64,000 nt of DNA from Promicromonospora iranensis. GTDB lineage: Bacteria > Actinomycetota > Actinomycetes > Actinomycetales > Cellulomonadaceae. The stretch covers positions 295,067-359,066 of the forward strand of contig NZ_JAJQMN010000008.1 of assembly GCF_028994775.1 (NCBI RefSeq). The letters run 5' to 3'. Made by a program: the position numbers and the translations under genes. Under the pieces are notes generated by a model. That model had not been told where the DNA came from. It saw only the letters and a list, made by a program, of their open reading frames with translations, and did no database searches. Positions 8,601 to 17,174 of this stretch are shown in pieces; position 1 is the stretch's first letter, and every line of letters begins with the position of its first letter.

Positions 8601-8744
8601 CCCGCGAGGGTCCGATGACTGGCCCAGACGGAACTGTGCACAGACCGCGAGTCCACAGGGCCGTGGTCGTGCTCGGACCGTTGGGGCGCCGTCCCGTGGG
8701 ACCTTACGTGGGCGACGGCCGTCCGGCTGTCCCGCTCGGCCCAG

Positions 8745-8844
8745 ATGATGTGTGGCGGCGCGGCACGGCGCGGCGCGGTCCGGCAGGGCGCGGCACGGGC
8801 GCCGCAGGGCGGTGCGGAGCGCGGCGGGGTGGAGCGCAGTGCGC
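8745..8844. other. Low-complexity GC-rich stretch before the second palindrome
   Basis: Runs of GCGCGGCACGG-like units with almost no A or T. No gene seen in 8601-9025 beyond this stretch, the palindrome copy and two GCCGCCGAACTCA repeats near 8989 and 9017. Confidence 0.6.
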
Positions 8845-8970
8845 GACTTCGGTCAGTTGCACGGCGGCCGATACGACTTCGGTCGGTTGCTCTGAGATCG
8901 GTCAATCAAACGACCGATCTCAGAGCAACCGACCGAAGTCAGTTGTCCGAGCCGTGCAACGGACCGAACT
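8845..8970. repeat. Nested palindromic element, copy 2 (126 bp)
   Basis: Perfect 29-bp arms at 8875-8903 and 8912-8940 with the same AATCAAAC loop as copy 1, and the same imperfect outer inverted pair. The central 66 bp are identical to copy 1 although outer flanks differ at several bases, which suggests recent exchange or selection on the palindrome. It is in the same orientation as copy 1, 1,355 bp away, and sits between the upstream end of the AbiEi-like gene and the end of pepP. Confidence 0.9.
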
Positions 8971-9025
8971 CAGTGTCGCCAAGCCCGGCCGCCGAACTCA
9001 ATGCCACCAAGCCTGGCCGCCGAAC

Positions 9026-10573
9026 TCAGCGCAGCGACGCCATCCAGGCCTCGACGTCCTCCGGGCGACGGGGCAGAGCTGCCGAGAGGTTCTCGTTGCC
9101 GTCCTCGGTGATCAGCACGTCGTCCTCGATGCGCACGCCGATGCCGCGGAACTCCTCCGGCACGGCGAGGTCGTCGGCCTTGAAGTAGAGGCCCGGCTCG
9201 ATGGTGAACACCATGCCCGGCTCCAGGACTCCGTCGAGGTAGAGCTCGCGGCGGGCCTGTGCGCAGTCGTGGACGTCGAGGCCGAGGTGGTGCGAGGTGC
9301 CGTGCACCATCCAGCGGCGGTGCTGCTGGCCGTCGTCGCCGAGTGCGTCGGCGGCGGTGACGCCGTCGGGCAGGAAACCCCACTCCTCGAGGCGGGCCGC
9401 GATGACCTCCATGGCCGCCGCGTGGACGTCGCGGAACCTGGCGCCCGGCTTGGCGACGGCGAACGCGGCGTCGGCCGCGTCGAGCACCGCCTGGTAGATC
9501 TTGCGCTGCACGTCGGTGAACTCGCCGTCGACGGGCAGGGAGCGGGTGATGTCCGCGGTGTAGAGCGAGTCGACCTCGACGCCGCCGTCGAGCAGCAGCA
9601 CGTCGCCGGAGCGGACCTCGCCGTCGTTCCGGATCCAGTGCAGCGTGGTGGCGTGCTCGCCCGAGGCCGCGATGGTCTCGTAACCCACGGCGTTGCCCTC
9701 GAGCCGGGCGTGCCCGTCGAAGGTGGTCTCCACGACACGCTCGCCACGGCGGTGCTCCTTCGCGGCGGGCAGCGCCCGGACGACGGCCTCGAAGCCCTCG
9801 ATGGTGCGGGCCACCGCCTCGCGCATCTGCTCGATCTCGTACTCGTCCTTGATGAGCCGCAGTTCGGAGGTCGCCTCGACGAGCTTCTCGTCGGTCAGCG
9901 CGTCCTCCTCCTCGCCGGCCTCCACGCGCAGCTCCTCGACGAGCGACTCGATCGCGTCGTCGGCGCCGGTCACCACGAGGAGGTGCACGCCGCCGTCGCC
10001 CACGTCCTTGGCCAGGGCGTCGCCCAGCTCGTCGATGTGGCGGGCCTCGATGCCGGTGAGGGCCTCGACGTCGGCCAGCGACGGGCGGGCGCCGACCCAG
10101 AACTCGCCGTAGCGGGCATCGGCGTAGAACTCCTCGTTGTCCCGCGGCGCGAGGGGGCGCACGTACAGCACGGCGTGGTGGCCGCCGGCGCCGTCCGGGC
10201 CGGGGTCGCCGGAGCCGTCCTCGACCGGGTGCAGCACCAGGACGGCGTCCGGCTCGCGGTCGGTGCCCAGGCCGGTGAGGTGCGCGAACGCCGAGTGCGG
10301 CCGGAACCGGTAGTCGGTGTCGTTGGAGCGGGTCTTGAGCGAGCCCGCCGGGATCACGAGGCGTACGCCCGGCAGCCGCTCGGAGAGGGCGGCCCGTCGG
10401 GCGACGGTGTACTGCGCGGCGGGCGACGCCGTCAGACCGAGCTCGGCGCGCGGGGCCCACTGCGACATCACGAAATTCTTGAAGGCGGTGGAGGCGGGGC
10501 GGTGTGAACGGTTGGACCCGCGATCGGCGGTTCCCTGCTCGTCAGGCTGCGAAGTGGAAGTGGGCTCGCTCAT
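9026..10573 (-). CDS. pepP: Xaa-Pro aminopeptidase (M24B, aminopeptidase P)
   Basis: 515 aa. N-terminal AMP_N domain (~45-200, beginning FVMSQWAPRAELG) and a C-terminal pita-bread peptidase domain. Visible dimetal ligands: Asp in LLDGGVEVDS (~327), Asp in YTADITRS (~338), His in VHGTSHHLG (~425), Glu in TIEPGLYF (~457) and Glu in GVRIEDDVL (~481). It removes N-terminal residues followed by proline in the cytosol. The hydrophilic N-terminal ~30 residues are unusual, but the family in actinobacteria often has such an extension. It starts 12 bp after the hydrolase gene at 10586 on the same strand, so the two probably form an operon. Confidence 0.93.
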   Translation of the reverse strand: MSEPTSTSQPDEQGTADRGSNRSHRPASTAFKNFVMSQWAPRAELGLTASPAAQYTVARRAALSERLPGVRLVIPAGSLKTRSNDTDYRFRPHSAFAHLTGLGTDREPDAVLVLHPVEDGSGDPGPDGAGGHHAVLYVRPLAPRDNEEFYADARYGEFWVGARPSLADVEALTGIEARHIDELGDALAKDVGDGGVHLLVVTGADDAIESLVEELRVEAGEEEDALTDEKLVEATSELRLIKDEYEIEQMREAVARTIEGFEAVVRALPAAKEHRRGERVVETTFDGHARLEGNAVGYETIAASGEHATTLHWIRNDGEVRSGDVLLLDGGVEVDSLYTADITRSLPVDGEFTDVQRKIYQAVLDAADAAFAVAKPGARFRDVHAAAMEVIAARLEEWGFLPDGVTAADALGDDGQQHRRWMVHGTSHHLGLDVHDCAQARRELYLDGVLEPGMVFTIEPGLYFKADDLAVPEEFRGIGVRIEDDVLITEDGNENLSAALPRRPEDVEAWMASLR

Positions 10574-10585
10574 ACGCCCAGTGTT

Positions 10586-11425
10586 TCACGCACGCCGCTT
10601 GAAGTCCGCAAGCGCCCTGGCGAGCACCCGGTTGAAGGCCGCGGGGGCCTCCGTGTTGACGTCGTGCCCCGCACCGGGGATGACCACGAGCGACCCGTCG
10701 TGGGCCGCGGAGAGGTGTCGCTGCTCCTCGATGCGCATGGCGTCGCGGGCGCCGTTGACGAACCAGAGCGGGACCCGTGCGGCGCGTACGTTGGCGATCG
10801 AGGACCGCCCGGCGAGATGGGTCAGCGCGTCGGTCACGACGTCCCACGTGGGGCGGTACATCTCCGCGGTCTGGCGCGGCGCGATCTCGATCTGTCGCAG
10901 GTCGGAGCCGCCGGGGGCGCTCCGGAGCGGGCGGAGGGGGAGACGCACCGAGGGCACGGAGAGGCGCGCGCGGTGCACGCTCGGGTGCACGACTCGGCCC
11001 GTCAGCCGGCGGCCCAGGTAGGCGGCGTTCGCGATGCTCTTCGCGACGTCGCGGTAGAGCCGCACCGGCTTGCCCTTCGGGTCCGAGGTACAACCGGCCG
11101 CGAGTACACCCACCAGCCGGTCGGTGACCTCCGGCCGGGCGGCCCAGGCGAGCGAGGTGTAGCCGCCGAGGGACAGCCCCACCAGAGCCACCGGCCCGGA
11201 CGGGAGGGTGGCGACCGCGTCGTCCAGCGCCTCGAAGGCGCCGTCCATGCTGAACCGGTCGTGGCGGCGCGCACCGTGCGCGGGCAGGTCTACCGCGACG
11301 GCCTCGTGGCCGGCAGCACGCACGTGCTCGATCTGGTTCTCCCAGATCGCGCCGGAGCTGCGCACGCCGTGCACGAAGACGACGCTCGTGCGGGCGTCCT
11401 GCGGGTTCTGGTTGCTGCTCGTCAT
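10586..11425 (-). CDS. Alpha/beta hydrolase
   Basis: 279 aa from ATG 11425 (GAAGAG upstream); an upstream in-frame extension is unlikely coding. HGVRSSG at ~18-24 supplies the oxyanion region, GLSLGG at ~86-91 is the nucleophile elbow with Ser, and HDVNTEAP near the C-terminus gives the catalytic His. No signal peptide. Substrate unknown. The LipV-type hydrolases of mycobacteria have similar size, but the match is general. Lies immediately upstream of pepP. Confidence 0.85.
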   Translation of the reverse strand: MTSSNQNPQDARTSVVFVHGVRSSGAIWENQIEHVRAAGHEAVAVDLPAHGARRHDRFSMDGAFEALDDAVATLPSGPVALVGLSLGGYTSLAWAARPEVTDRLVGVLAAGCTSDPKGKPVRLYRDVAKSIANAAYLGRRLTGRVVHPSVHRARLSVPSVRLPLRPLRSAPGGSDLRQIEIAPRQTAEMYRPTWDVVTDALTHLAGRSSIANVRAARVPLWFVNGARDAMRIEEQRHLSAAHDGSLVVIPGAGHDVNTEAPAAFNRVLARALADFKRRA

Positions 11426-11634
11426 CTCTTCGATGATGCGTGACCGGCCGGGGCAGGCGGCGTACGACGGCCGAACGGTCGGTGAACGTGCTGTGTGGGC
11501 TTGATGCTCCGCGGTTCGCAGCACCGCGGCCGGGCATCGTGCGGCGGCCCACCTGCCGTCGCGGACGACGGGGGGTGCCGCACCTCACGCCGTCCGCGAC
11601 GCCGGGTGGGCCGGAGGATCTCTACCCTGGTGGA

Positions 11635-12483
11635 GTGATCGACCTCCACACGCACTCCACCGCGTCAGACGGCACGGACTCGCCAGCGCGGCTGGTCGAG
11701 GTCGCCGCACGCGCCGGTATCACCACGCTGGCCATCACCGACCACGACACGACCTCGGGCTGGCCCGAGGCGGCCGAGGCGGCGGGGCGGTTCCAGATCG
11801 GCCTGGTGCGCGGTGCCGAGATCTCGGCGATCGCCCGGACCACCGGCTGGGGCACCGGCGTGCACCTGCTCGCGTACCTGCACGACCCGACCCATCCTGA
11901 CCTGCTCACCGAGACCGAGCGCACCCGTGACGACCGGACGTCCCGCGCCCGGCGCATGGTGGACCTCCTCGGCCAGGACTACCCGATCACGTGGGACGAC
12001 CTGCTCGCCCAGACGAAGTCGGGCACGACGATCGGCCGCCCGCACATCGCGGACGCACTGGTGGCGGCAGGTGTCGTGCACGACCGCGACGAGGCGTTCG
12101 CCACGATGCTTCGCCCCGGCACGCGGTACTACGTGGGCCACTACGCGCCCGACGCCGTCGCCGCCGTCCGGGCGGTCCGCGCCGCCGGCGGGGTGCCGGT
12201 CTTCGCGCACCCGGGGGCGGATGCGCGCGGGCGGGTGGTCCCCGACTCGACCATCGAGGAGCTGGCCGCGGCAGGGCTCGCGGGGCTCGAGGTGGACCAC
12301 CGCGACCACACCCCGGACGCGCGCCGCAGGCTGCGGGACATCGCCGAGTCGCTGGACCTGCTGGTCACGGGATCGAGCGACTTCCACGGCGCGGGCAAGC
12401 GGAACCTCATCGGTGAGAACACGACGGAGCCCGAGGTGCTCGAGGCGATCGCCGCGCAGGGAGCCCTCGAGGTGCTCCGGTGA
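11635..12483 (+). CDS. PHP-domain phosphoesterase
   Basis: 282 aa. Starts at GTG 11635 so that the protein opens with IDLHTHSTASDGTDSP, the first PHP metal motif. Other metal motifs: ITDHDTTSGW (~37-46), HPGAD (~197) and SSDFHG (~250). This layout matches the YciV/RNase AM (3',5'-nucleotide bisphosphate phosphatase) branch, a cytosolic trinuclear-metal enzyme. Overlaps marC by 4 bases (GTGA), so translation is coupled. Confidence 0.9.
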   Translation: MIDLHTHSTASDGTDSPARLVEVAARAGITTLAITDHDTTSGWPEAAEAAGRFQIGLVRGAEISAIARTTGWGTGVHLLAYLHDPTHPDLLTETERTRDDRTSRARRMVDLLGQDYPITWDDLLAQTKSGTTIGRPHIADALVAAGVVHDRDEAFATMLRPGTRYYVGHYAPDAVAAVRAVRAAGGVPVFAHPGADARGRVVPDSTIEELAAAGLAGLEVDHRDHTPDARRRLRDIAESLDLLVTGSSDFHGAGKRNLIGENTTEPEVLEAIAAQGALEVLR

Positions 12484-13115
12484 GCTGGTTCGACGTCGCA
12501 CTCTTCACCGAGGTGTTCGTCACGCTCTTCGTGATCATGGACCCGCCCGGCACCGTGCCGGTGTTCCTGGCGCTGACCTCCCGGATGACGGCGCACGACC
12601 GCAGACGCGCCGCGCGGACCGCGATCTTCGTCGCGTTCGGCGTGATCGTGGTGTTCGCCGTGTTCGGCCAGCTGCTGCTGGAGCACATGGGTATCTCGCT
12701 CGCGGCGCTCCAGGCGTCGGGCGGGCTGCTCCTGCTCCTCGTCGCGCTGGAACTGCTCATGGGCAAGATGGACGCCGGCGGGACCGACGCCGGCGGCTCG
12801 GCCAAGAACGTCGCCCTGGTGCCGCTGGCGACGCCGCTGCTTGCCGGGCCCGGCACGATCGTGGCCACCATGGTGTTCGTGCAGCAGGGCGTGCACGCCG
12901 GGGAGTCCCCGGTGGGGCACTACGCCTCGATCGGCATCGGCATCGTGGCGGTCTGCATCTGCACGTGGGCCGCCATGCGGTTCGCCGGGCTGGTGCACCG
13001 GGTGCTCAAGGACTCCGGCGTGACGCTGGTGACCCGGATCGCGGGTGTGCTGCTCGCGGCGATCGCGACCCAGATGATCGCCAACGGCGTCATCGAGTTC
13101 GTGCGCACGGTCTGA
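12480..13115 (+). CDS. MarC/UPF0056 family integral membrane protein
   Basis: 211 aa, six predicted transmembrane helices. The N-terminal FVTLFVIMDPPGTVPVFLAL and the internal PLATPLLAGPGTI are the duplicated family signatures. Despite the historical name there is no proof of a role in multiple antibiotic resistance; function unknown. GTG start overlaps the PHP stop codon, which argues for an operon. Convergent with the DUF1905 gene. Confidence 0.92.
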   Translation: MSWFDVALFTEVFVTLFVIMDPPGTVPVFLALTSRMTAHDRRRAARTAIFVAFGVIVVFAVFGQLLLEHMGISLAALQASGGLLLLLVALELLMGKMDAGGTDAGGSAKNVALVPLATPLLAGPGTIVATMVFVQQGVHAGESPVGHYASIGIGIVAVCICTWAAMRFAGLVHRVLKDSGVTLVTRIAGVLLAAIATQMIANGVIEFVRTV

Positions 13116-13168
13116 CGCCGGGCGTCCGTCGGGGCGTCCGGCATCGTGCGGTCAGACCCGCCGCGATG

Positions 13169-13465
13169 TCAGACGTCGATCGTCTCCAGGGTCACCGAGA
13201 CAGGCTTTTCCGGGACGAGACCCTCGGCCTGCCGCACCTTCTTCTTCATGGGCAGCACGTAGCCGCCGTCCTTGTCGCTCGGGAAGACGGATGTGGTCCA
13301 GGTGGTCTTCCCGACCGTCACCCGCACCCGGATCGAACCGAACCCGCGCGGGGGCAGCGGAAGGTCTGCCAGCTCGTCGGAATGGTCGGGTGGCACGGTC
13401 ACGAACCACCAGGAGTCGGTACGCACCTGCCACTGCCACAGGGGAGCGGTGAACTCGATCTGCAC
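13169..13465 (-). CDS. DUF1905 domain protein
   Basis: 98 aa. GTG 13465 is preferred over ATG 13495 because the latter lies inside the hairpin at 13494-13530 and the domain begins directly at VQIEFTAPLWQW. Contains WWFVTVPPDHSDELA and FGSIRVRVTVGKTTWTTS, typical of DUF1905 single-domain proteins, a small beta-barrel of unknown function. No partner gene is evident; it lies between convergent marC and the helicase. Confidence 0.85.
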   Translation of the reverse strand: MQIEFTAPLWQWQVRTDSWWFVTVPPDHSDELADLPLPPRGFGSIRVRVTVGKTTWTTSVFPSDKDGGYVLPMKKKVRQAEGLVPEKPVSVTLETIDV

Positions 13466-13493
13466 GGGTAGCAACCTACGCCTCACCTCAGAC

Positions 13494-13530
13494 ATCGAGC
13501 CTGCCGAGACGACGTCTCGACAGGCTCGAT
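13494..13530. terminator. 17-bp hairpin after the DEAD-box gene
   Basis: Arms 13494-13510 and 13514-13530 pair with a single mismatch and a 3-base loop, 16 bp beyond the helicase stop. No U tract. Sequence core TCGACAGGCTCGAT belongs to the same family as the element inside mrp. Confidence 0.7.
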
Positions 13531-13545
13531 CAGGGAACGCGCGGG

Positions 13546-15213
13546 TCAGCTCTCCGGCTGGCCGCCACGTGTGCGACGGCGGCTGCGGCTCCGGCGGCGG
13601 CGCTGGCCGCCGTCCTCGTCGCCGTCCGACGCCGGGCGCTCGTCCGAGGTGACGCTGTCGCTGCCGGCCACGGCGGCGTCGTCCGGCCGCGAGGTGGCAC
13701 GCGGCTCGCTGTGCGAGCCGCCCTGCCGACCGCCGGAGCGCGGTGCACCGGAGCGCAGGCCGCCCGAGCGGGGTGCGCCGGAGCGTCCGCCGCCGGTGCG
13801 CGATCCGCTGTTGCGCTTGCCCGTCTCACCCAGGTCCTCGACGTCCTCGGCGTCCAGCCCTGCGAGGTGCTGCGCGGACCGCGGCAGACGGCCCTTCGTG
13901 CCCTCGGGGATGTTCAGGTCCGCGAACAGGTGCGGAGACGTGGAGTACGTCTCGACCGGCTCGGGGTACCCGATCTCGAGCGCCTTGTCGATGAGCGACC
14001 AACGCGGCACGTCGTCCCAGTCCACGAAGGTGACGGCGGTGCCCGTGTTGCCCGCGCGGCCGGTGCGGCCCACCCGGTGCAGGTAGATCCGCTCGTCCTC
14101 GGGGCACTGGTAGTTGACCACGTGCGTCACGTCGTCGACGTCGATGCCACGGGCGGCGACGTCGGTGGCGACGAGCACGTCGATCTTGCCGTTGCGGAAC
14201 GCGCGCAGCGCCTGCTCGCGTGCGCCCTGGCCCAGGTCGCCGTGGATCGCGCCGGCCGCGAAGCCACGCGTCTGCAGCTCGTCCGCGACCTTGGCGGCCG
14301 TGCGCTTGGTGCGCGCGAACACGATGCTGCGGCCGCGGCCCTCGGACTGGAGCAGACGAGCCAGCACCTCGATCTTGTCCAGGGCGTGGGCCCGGTACAC
14401 GACCTGCTTGATGTTCTTGACCGTCGCACCCTGGTCGTCCGGCTCGGCGGCCCGGATGTGCGTGGGCTGCTTCATGTAGCGGCGGGCCATGGAGACCACG
14501 GCGCCCGGCATGGTCGCGCTGAACAGCATCGTGTGCCGCTGCGCGGGGGTGCGGGCCAGGATCTTCTCGACGTCGGGCAGGAACCCGAGGTCGAGCATCT
14601 CGTCAGCCTCGTCGAGCACCACCGTCGCCGCACGGAGCAGCGTCAGGTGGCCCTGGTTGAGCAGGTCGATCATGCGGCCGGGCGTACCCACCACGACGTC
14701 GACGCCGGTCTTCATGGCCTCGATCTGCGGCTCGTAGGCACGGCCACCGTAGACCTGGACGATCCGGACGTTGCGCTTGGAGGACGCCGTGCTCAGGTCG
14801 TTCGCGACCTGCACCGCGAGCTCGCGGGTCGGGACCACGACGACGGCCTGCGGCTTGCCGGGAGCGACGAGGTCGTCGTAGCCGGGCTCGCCGGGCGCGA
14901 CGACGCGGTGCAGCAGCGGGACGCCGAAGCCGAGCGTCTTGCCGGTACCGGTCTTGGCCTGGCCGATGATGTCGTGGCCGCTCATCGCGACCGGAAGGGT
15001 CATCGCCTGGATCGGGAACGGGTGGGTGATGCCCGAGTCCTTCAGCGCCTCGACGATCTCCGGGCGGACACCGAAGTCCGCGAAGGTCACGTTCTGCGCC
15101 TGGATGGCGGACGGGCTGGAATAGTCGGGGCCCGAACCGGTCGTCGGCTCGGGACTTGTCTCGATGACCGCGTCTGCGGCCGGGGTGTCTGTGGTAGTCA
15201 CTGGCGCCTTCAT
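13546..15213 (-). CDS. DEAD-box ATP-dependent RNA helicase (RhlE/CshA-like)
   Basis: 555 aa. Q-motif phenylalanine region FADFGVRPEIVEAL (~45), Walker A AKTGTGKT (~84-91), PTRELAVQV (~127), DEAD (~200-203), SAT (~230) and HRVGRTGRAG (~376-385) are all present. The last ~90 residues are a disordered, basic tail rich in Arg, Gly and Ser, as in RNA helicases that act on structured RNA or in ribosome assembly. ATG start with GAGAG upstream. In M. tuberculosis an RhlE gene sits near the DUF3107 and DUF3152 genes as here. Confidence 0.95.
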   Translation of the reverse strand: MKAPVTTTDTPAADAVIETSPEPTTGSGPDYSSPSAIQAQNVTFADFGVRPEIVEALKDSGITHPFPIQAMTLPVAMSGHDIIGQAKTGTGKTLGFGVPLLHRVVAPGEPGYDDLVAPGKPQAVVVVPTRELAVQVANDLSTASSKRNVRIVQVYGGRAYEPQIEAMKTGVDVVVGTPGRMIDLLNQGHLTLLRAATVVLDEADEMLDLGFLPDVEKILARTPAQRHTMLFSATMPGAVVSMARRYMKQPTHIRAAEPDDQGATVKNIKQVVYRAHALDKIEVLARLLQSEGRGRSIVFARTKRTAAKVADELQTRGFAAGAIHGDLGQGAREQALRAFRNGKIDVLVATDVAARGIDVDDVTHVVNYQCPEDERIYLHRVGRTGRAGNTGTAVTFVDWDDVPRWSLIDKALEIGYPEPVETYSTSPHLFADLNIPEGTKGRLPRSAQHLAGLDAEDVEDLGETGKRNSGSRTGGGRSGAPRSGGLRSGAPRSGGRQGGSHSEPRATSRPDDAAVAGSDSVTSDERPASDGDEDGGQRRRRSRSRRRTRGGQPES

Positions 15214-15470
15214 CTCTCGCGGCGCGGTGGGCCCTCATGGCCCGGCGATCGCGCCTTCGTGCGGCAGCCGATCGTGAAAATCATCGCGCGCCGGGATTGA
15301 CCCAGGCTGCGCGTCCTGTCGGGGCGGCCTCAGGGGTGAGACCGGAGCACAGGCTCGGGGGTCGGAACGTGACGACCGGGCAACCGATGTACGGCATTCA
15401 TGGTACGCGCACGATGTTTCCGTGTGGTGAGCGAAACACGTTCAACTGCCCCGTTAGTAATGAACGCCAC
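15214..15470. other. Intergenic leader region of the helicase gene
   Basis: Gap between the helicase start and the DUF3107 terminator. No ORF with coding character. It is locally AT-richer around 15400-15470 (e.g. ACGATGTTTCCGTG). A long 5' leader of the helicase mRNA, as in cold-shock helicases, would fit but is not demonstrated by any motif. Confidence 0.4.
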
Positions 15471-15506
15471 GTGGCGGACGGCGCGTGCGGGTGTGCCGTC
15501 CGCCAC
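15471..15506 (-). terminator. Hairpin terminator of the DUF3107 gene
   Basis: Perfect 12-bp arms GTGGCGGACGGC (15471-15482) and its complement (15495-15506), 21 bp past the DUF3107 stop. No U tract, as is common in high-GC actinobacteria. Confidence 0.75.
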
Positions 15507-15527
15507 ATGGCGCGGGGTACAACTCGC

Positions 15528-15749
15528 TCAGACCGCGCCGAAGCCGACCTTGCGCTGCTCCTCGGAACCGATCTCGACGTAGCCGATCGCGGCGCCGGGG
15601 ACGATCACTTGGCGGCCACGCGAGTCGGTGAGCTCGAGGGTGCCACCGGTCAGGGCCTTCTTGACGGCAGTCGCGACGGCCTCCGCGCTCTCTTCCGTCT
15701 CGACCACGACCTCGCGCGGCAGGTTCTGCACACCGATGGTGACGTCCAC
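15528..15749 (-). CDS. DUF3107 protein (TB9.4-like)
   Basis: 73 aa, the usual length of this actinobacteria-specific family. Start GTG 15749 with GGAG upstream. The sequence opens MDVTIGVQNLPREVVVET and ends with the conserved IGYVEIGSEEQRKVGFG. Predicted compact beta-rich cytosolic protein; no biochemical role known. Monocistronic, with its own hairpin terminator. Confidence 0.93.
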   Translation of the reverse strand: MDVTIGVQNLPREVVVETEESAEAVATAVKKALTGGTLELTDSRGRQVIVPGAAIGYVEIGSEEQRKVGFGAV

Positions 15750-15979
15750 GTTTACTCCAGTTCGGTCGGGGATTGCGCCGTGCGCCCGGTGGTCCGGGGG
15801 CCCGGCCTGACGATCCTAGTCACGCGGCGGCGCCGTCGGCCCGCGGTTTCGCCGTGAGCCGACACGAGAGGCGGCACATGTCTCCGCGGACCGGGGCGGA
15901 CCGGGCGGGCCGGGCGGGTCGGGCGGGCCGGCCCCCCTGTGGACAGGGGTCATGGGCGGATGGTCGCGTGCGTGGCACC

Positions 15980-17116
15980 ATGGTCGGCGTGAGCAGACCG
16001 TCCTCCCCCCGGCGCGCCGGCAGTCACGCCCGTGGAGGCGCGCCCGCAGGCCTCCTGTCCGAGGGGGTGGCCGCGGGCCGTTCCGCGGCGCGGAAGGTCA
16101 AGCGGCGTGCTGCGCAGGACCCCCGGCGCGCGATGGTCGCCCTCGGCCTGTGCCTCACCGTGGGCCTCGGCAGCGGCATGGCGGCCACCATGAGCACGGA
16201 GCCGGACGCGTCCGCGGCCGCGGTGGCCGGGGTCGTCGAGGACAGCCTGGGCGCGGAGGCGGCCGCGGCGGTGCGGAACGTGTACGAGGCGGCCAGGTCC
16301 GGCGAGCGGACATCGCCCCCCACGACGACGACGTCGCCGGATGCGGCCGCGGAGGCCGGTGCTGCTTCGGGGACCGGGGCCGGCGTGGGCACCGCGGGGG
16401 AGGATCTGCCCGAGCCGCCGGCGTCCGACCTGCGCGAGCCCTTGTCCGCGGCTCCGGACGACGGGCCGGTTCCGGAGAAGTCGACGCCGCCCCCGCCGGG
16501 TCCGAGTCCCAGCGCGAGCCCTGGCCCGACGGCGGAGCCGGGCTCCGGCCTGATCGGTACGAGGATCGCCGTCGAGGAGAAGCTGTCCGGCAAGCTCGTC
16601 GTGGCCAGCGGGTCCCGTCCCGCGCCCACGGAGGGAAAGGTCTGGCGGGTCCAGATCGCCGTCGAGAAGGGTCTGCCGGTGGATCCGGAGATCTTCGCCG
16701 AGTCCGTGCTGGCCACCCTGAACGACCCGCGCGGCTGGAACGCCGCCGACGGTTCCACCTTCGCCTGGACCGACTCCGACCGCTACGACGCGCGCGTGGT
16801 GCTCGCGAGCCCCGGCACCACCGACCGGCTCTGCCTCCCGCTGGACACGATCGGTGAGCTCTCGTGCGGCATCGAGGAGACCGCGGTGCTCAACTTCAAG
16901 CGCTGGGCCACGGGCTCCCAGGCGTGGGAGAACACCGAGCGGTACCGGCAGTACCTCGTGAACCACGAGGTGGGGCACGTGATCGGGTACCACCACGACC
17001 TGTGCGCCGGCGAGGGCGAGCACGCGACGGTGATGGTGCAGCAGACCACCACCACGAGCGGCTGCATCCCCGAGCCCTGGCCGGTGCCCGACGCGCCGGC
17101 TCCCGCCGCGGAGTGA
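15980..17116 (+). CDS. Secreted/anchored DUF3152 metalloprotease-like protein
   Basis: 378 aa from ATG 15980 (GTG 15989 is possible). A basic N-terminus is followed by one hydrophobic helix (~52-70), then an Ala/Pro/Ser-rich linker (~110-190) and the DUF3152 domain (~195-378). The domain carries HEVGHVIGYHH (~332-342), which fits the metzincin pattern HExxHxxGxxH, and three cysteines (in RLCLPLD, ELSCG and HDLCAG) plus a C-terminal CIP that could form disulphides outside the cell. Probably a membrane-anchored extracytoplasmic protease or pseudo-protease; activity is inference. Located just upstream of adnAB. Confidence 0.85.
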   Translation: MVGVSRPSSPRRAGSHARGGAPAGLLSEGVAAGRSAARKVKRRAAQDPRRAMVALGLCLTVGLGSGMAATMSTEPDASAAAVAGVVEDSLGAEAAAAVRNVYEAARSGERTSPPTTTTSPDAAAEAGAASGTGAGVGTAGEDLPEPPASDLREPLSAAPDDGPVPEKSTPPPPGPSPSASPGPTAEPGSGLIGTRIAVEEKLSGKLVVASGSRPAPTEGKVWRVQIAVEKGLPVDPEIFAESVLATLNDPRGWNAADGSTFAWTDSDRYDARVVLASPGTTDRLCLPLDTIGELSCGIEETAVLNFKRWATGSQAWENTERYRQYLVNHEVGHVIGYHHDLCAGEGEHATVMVQQTTTTSGCIPEPWPVPDAPAPAAE

Positions 17117-17174
17117 GTGTCCTTCCACAGGACGAAACGGGCATTGGCGACGGCCCCGCGCGGGGCGTCGGGGA

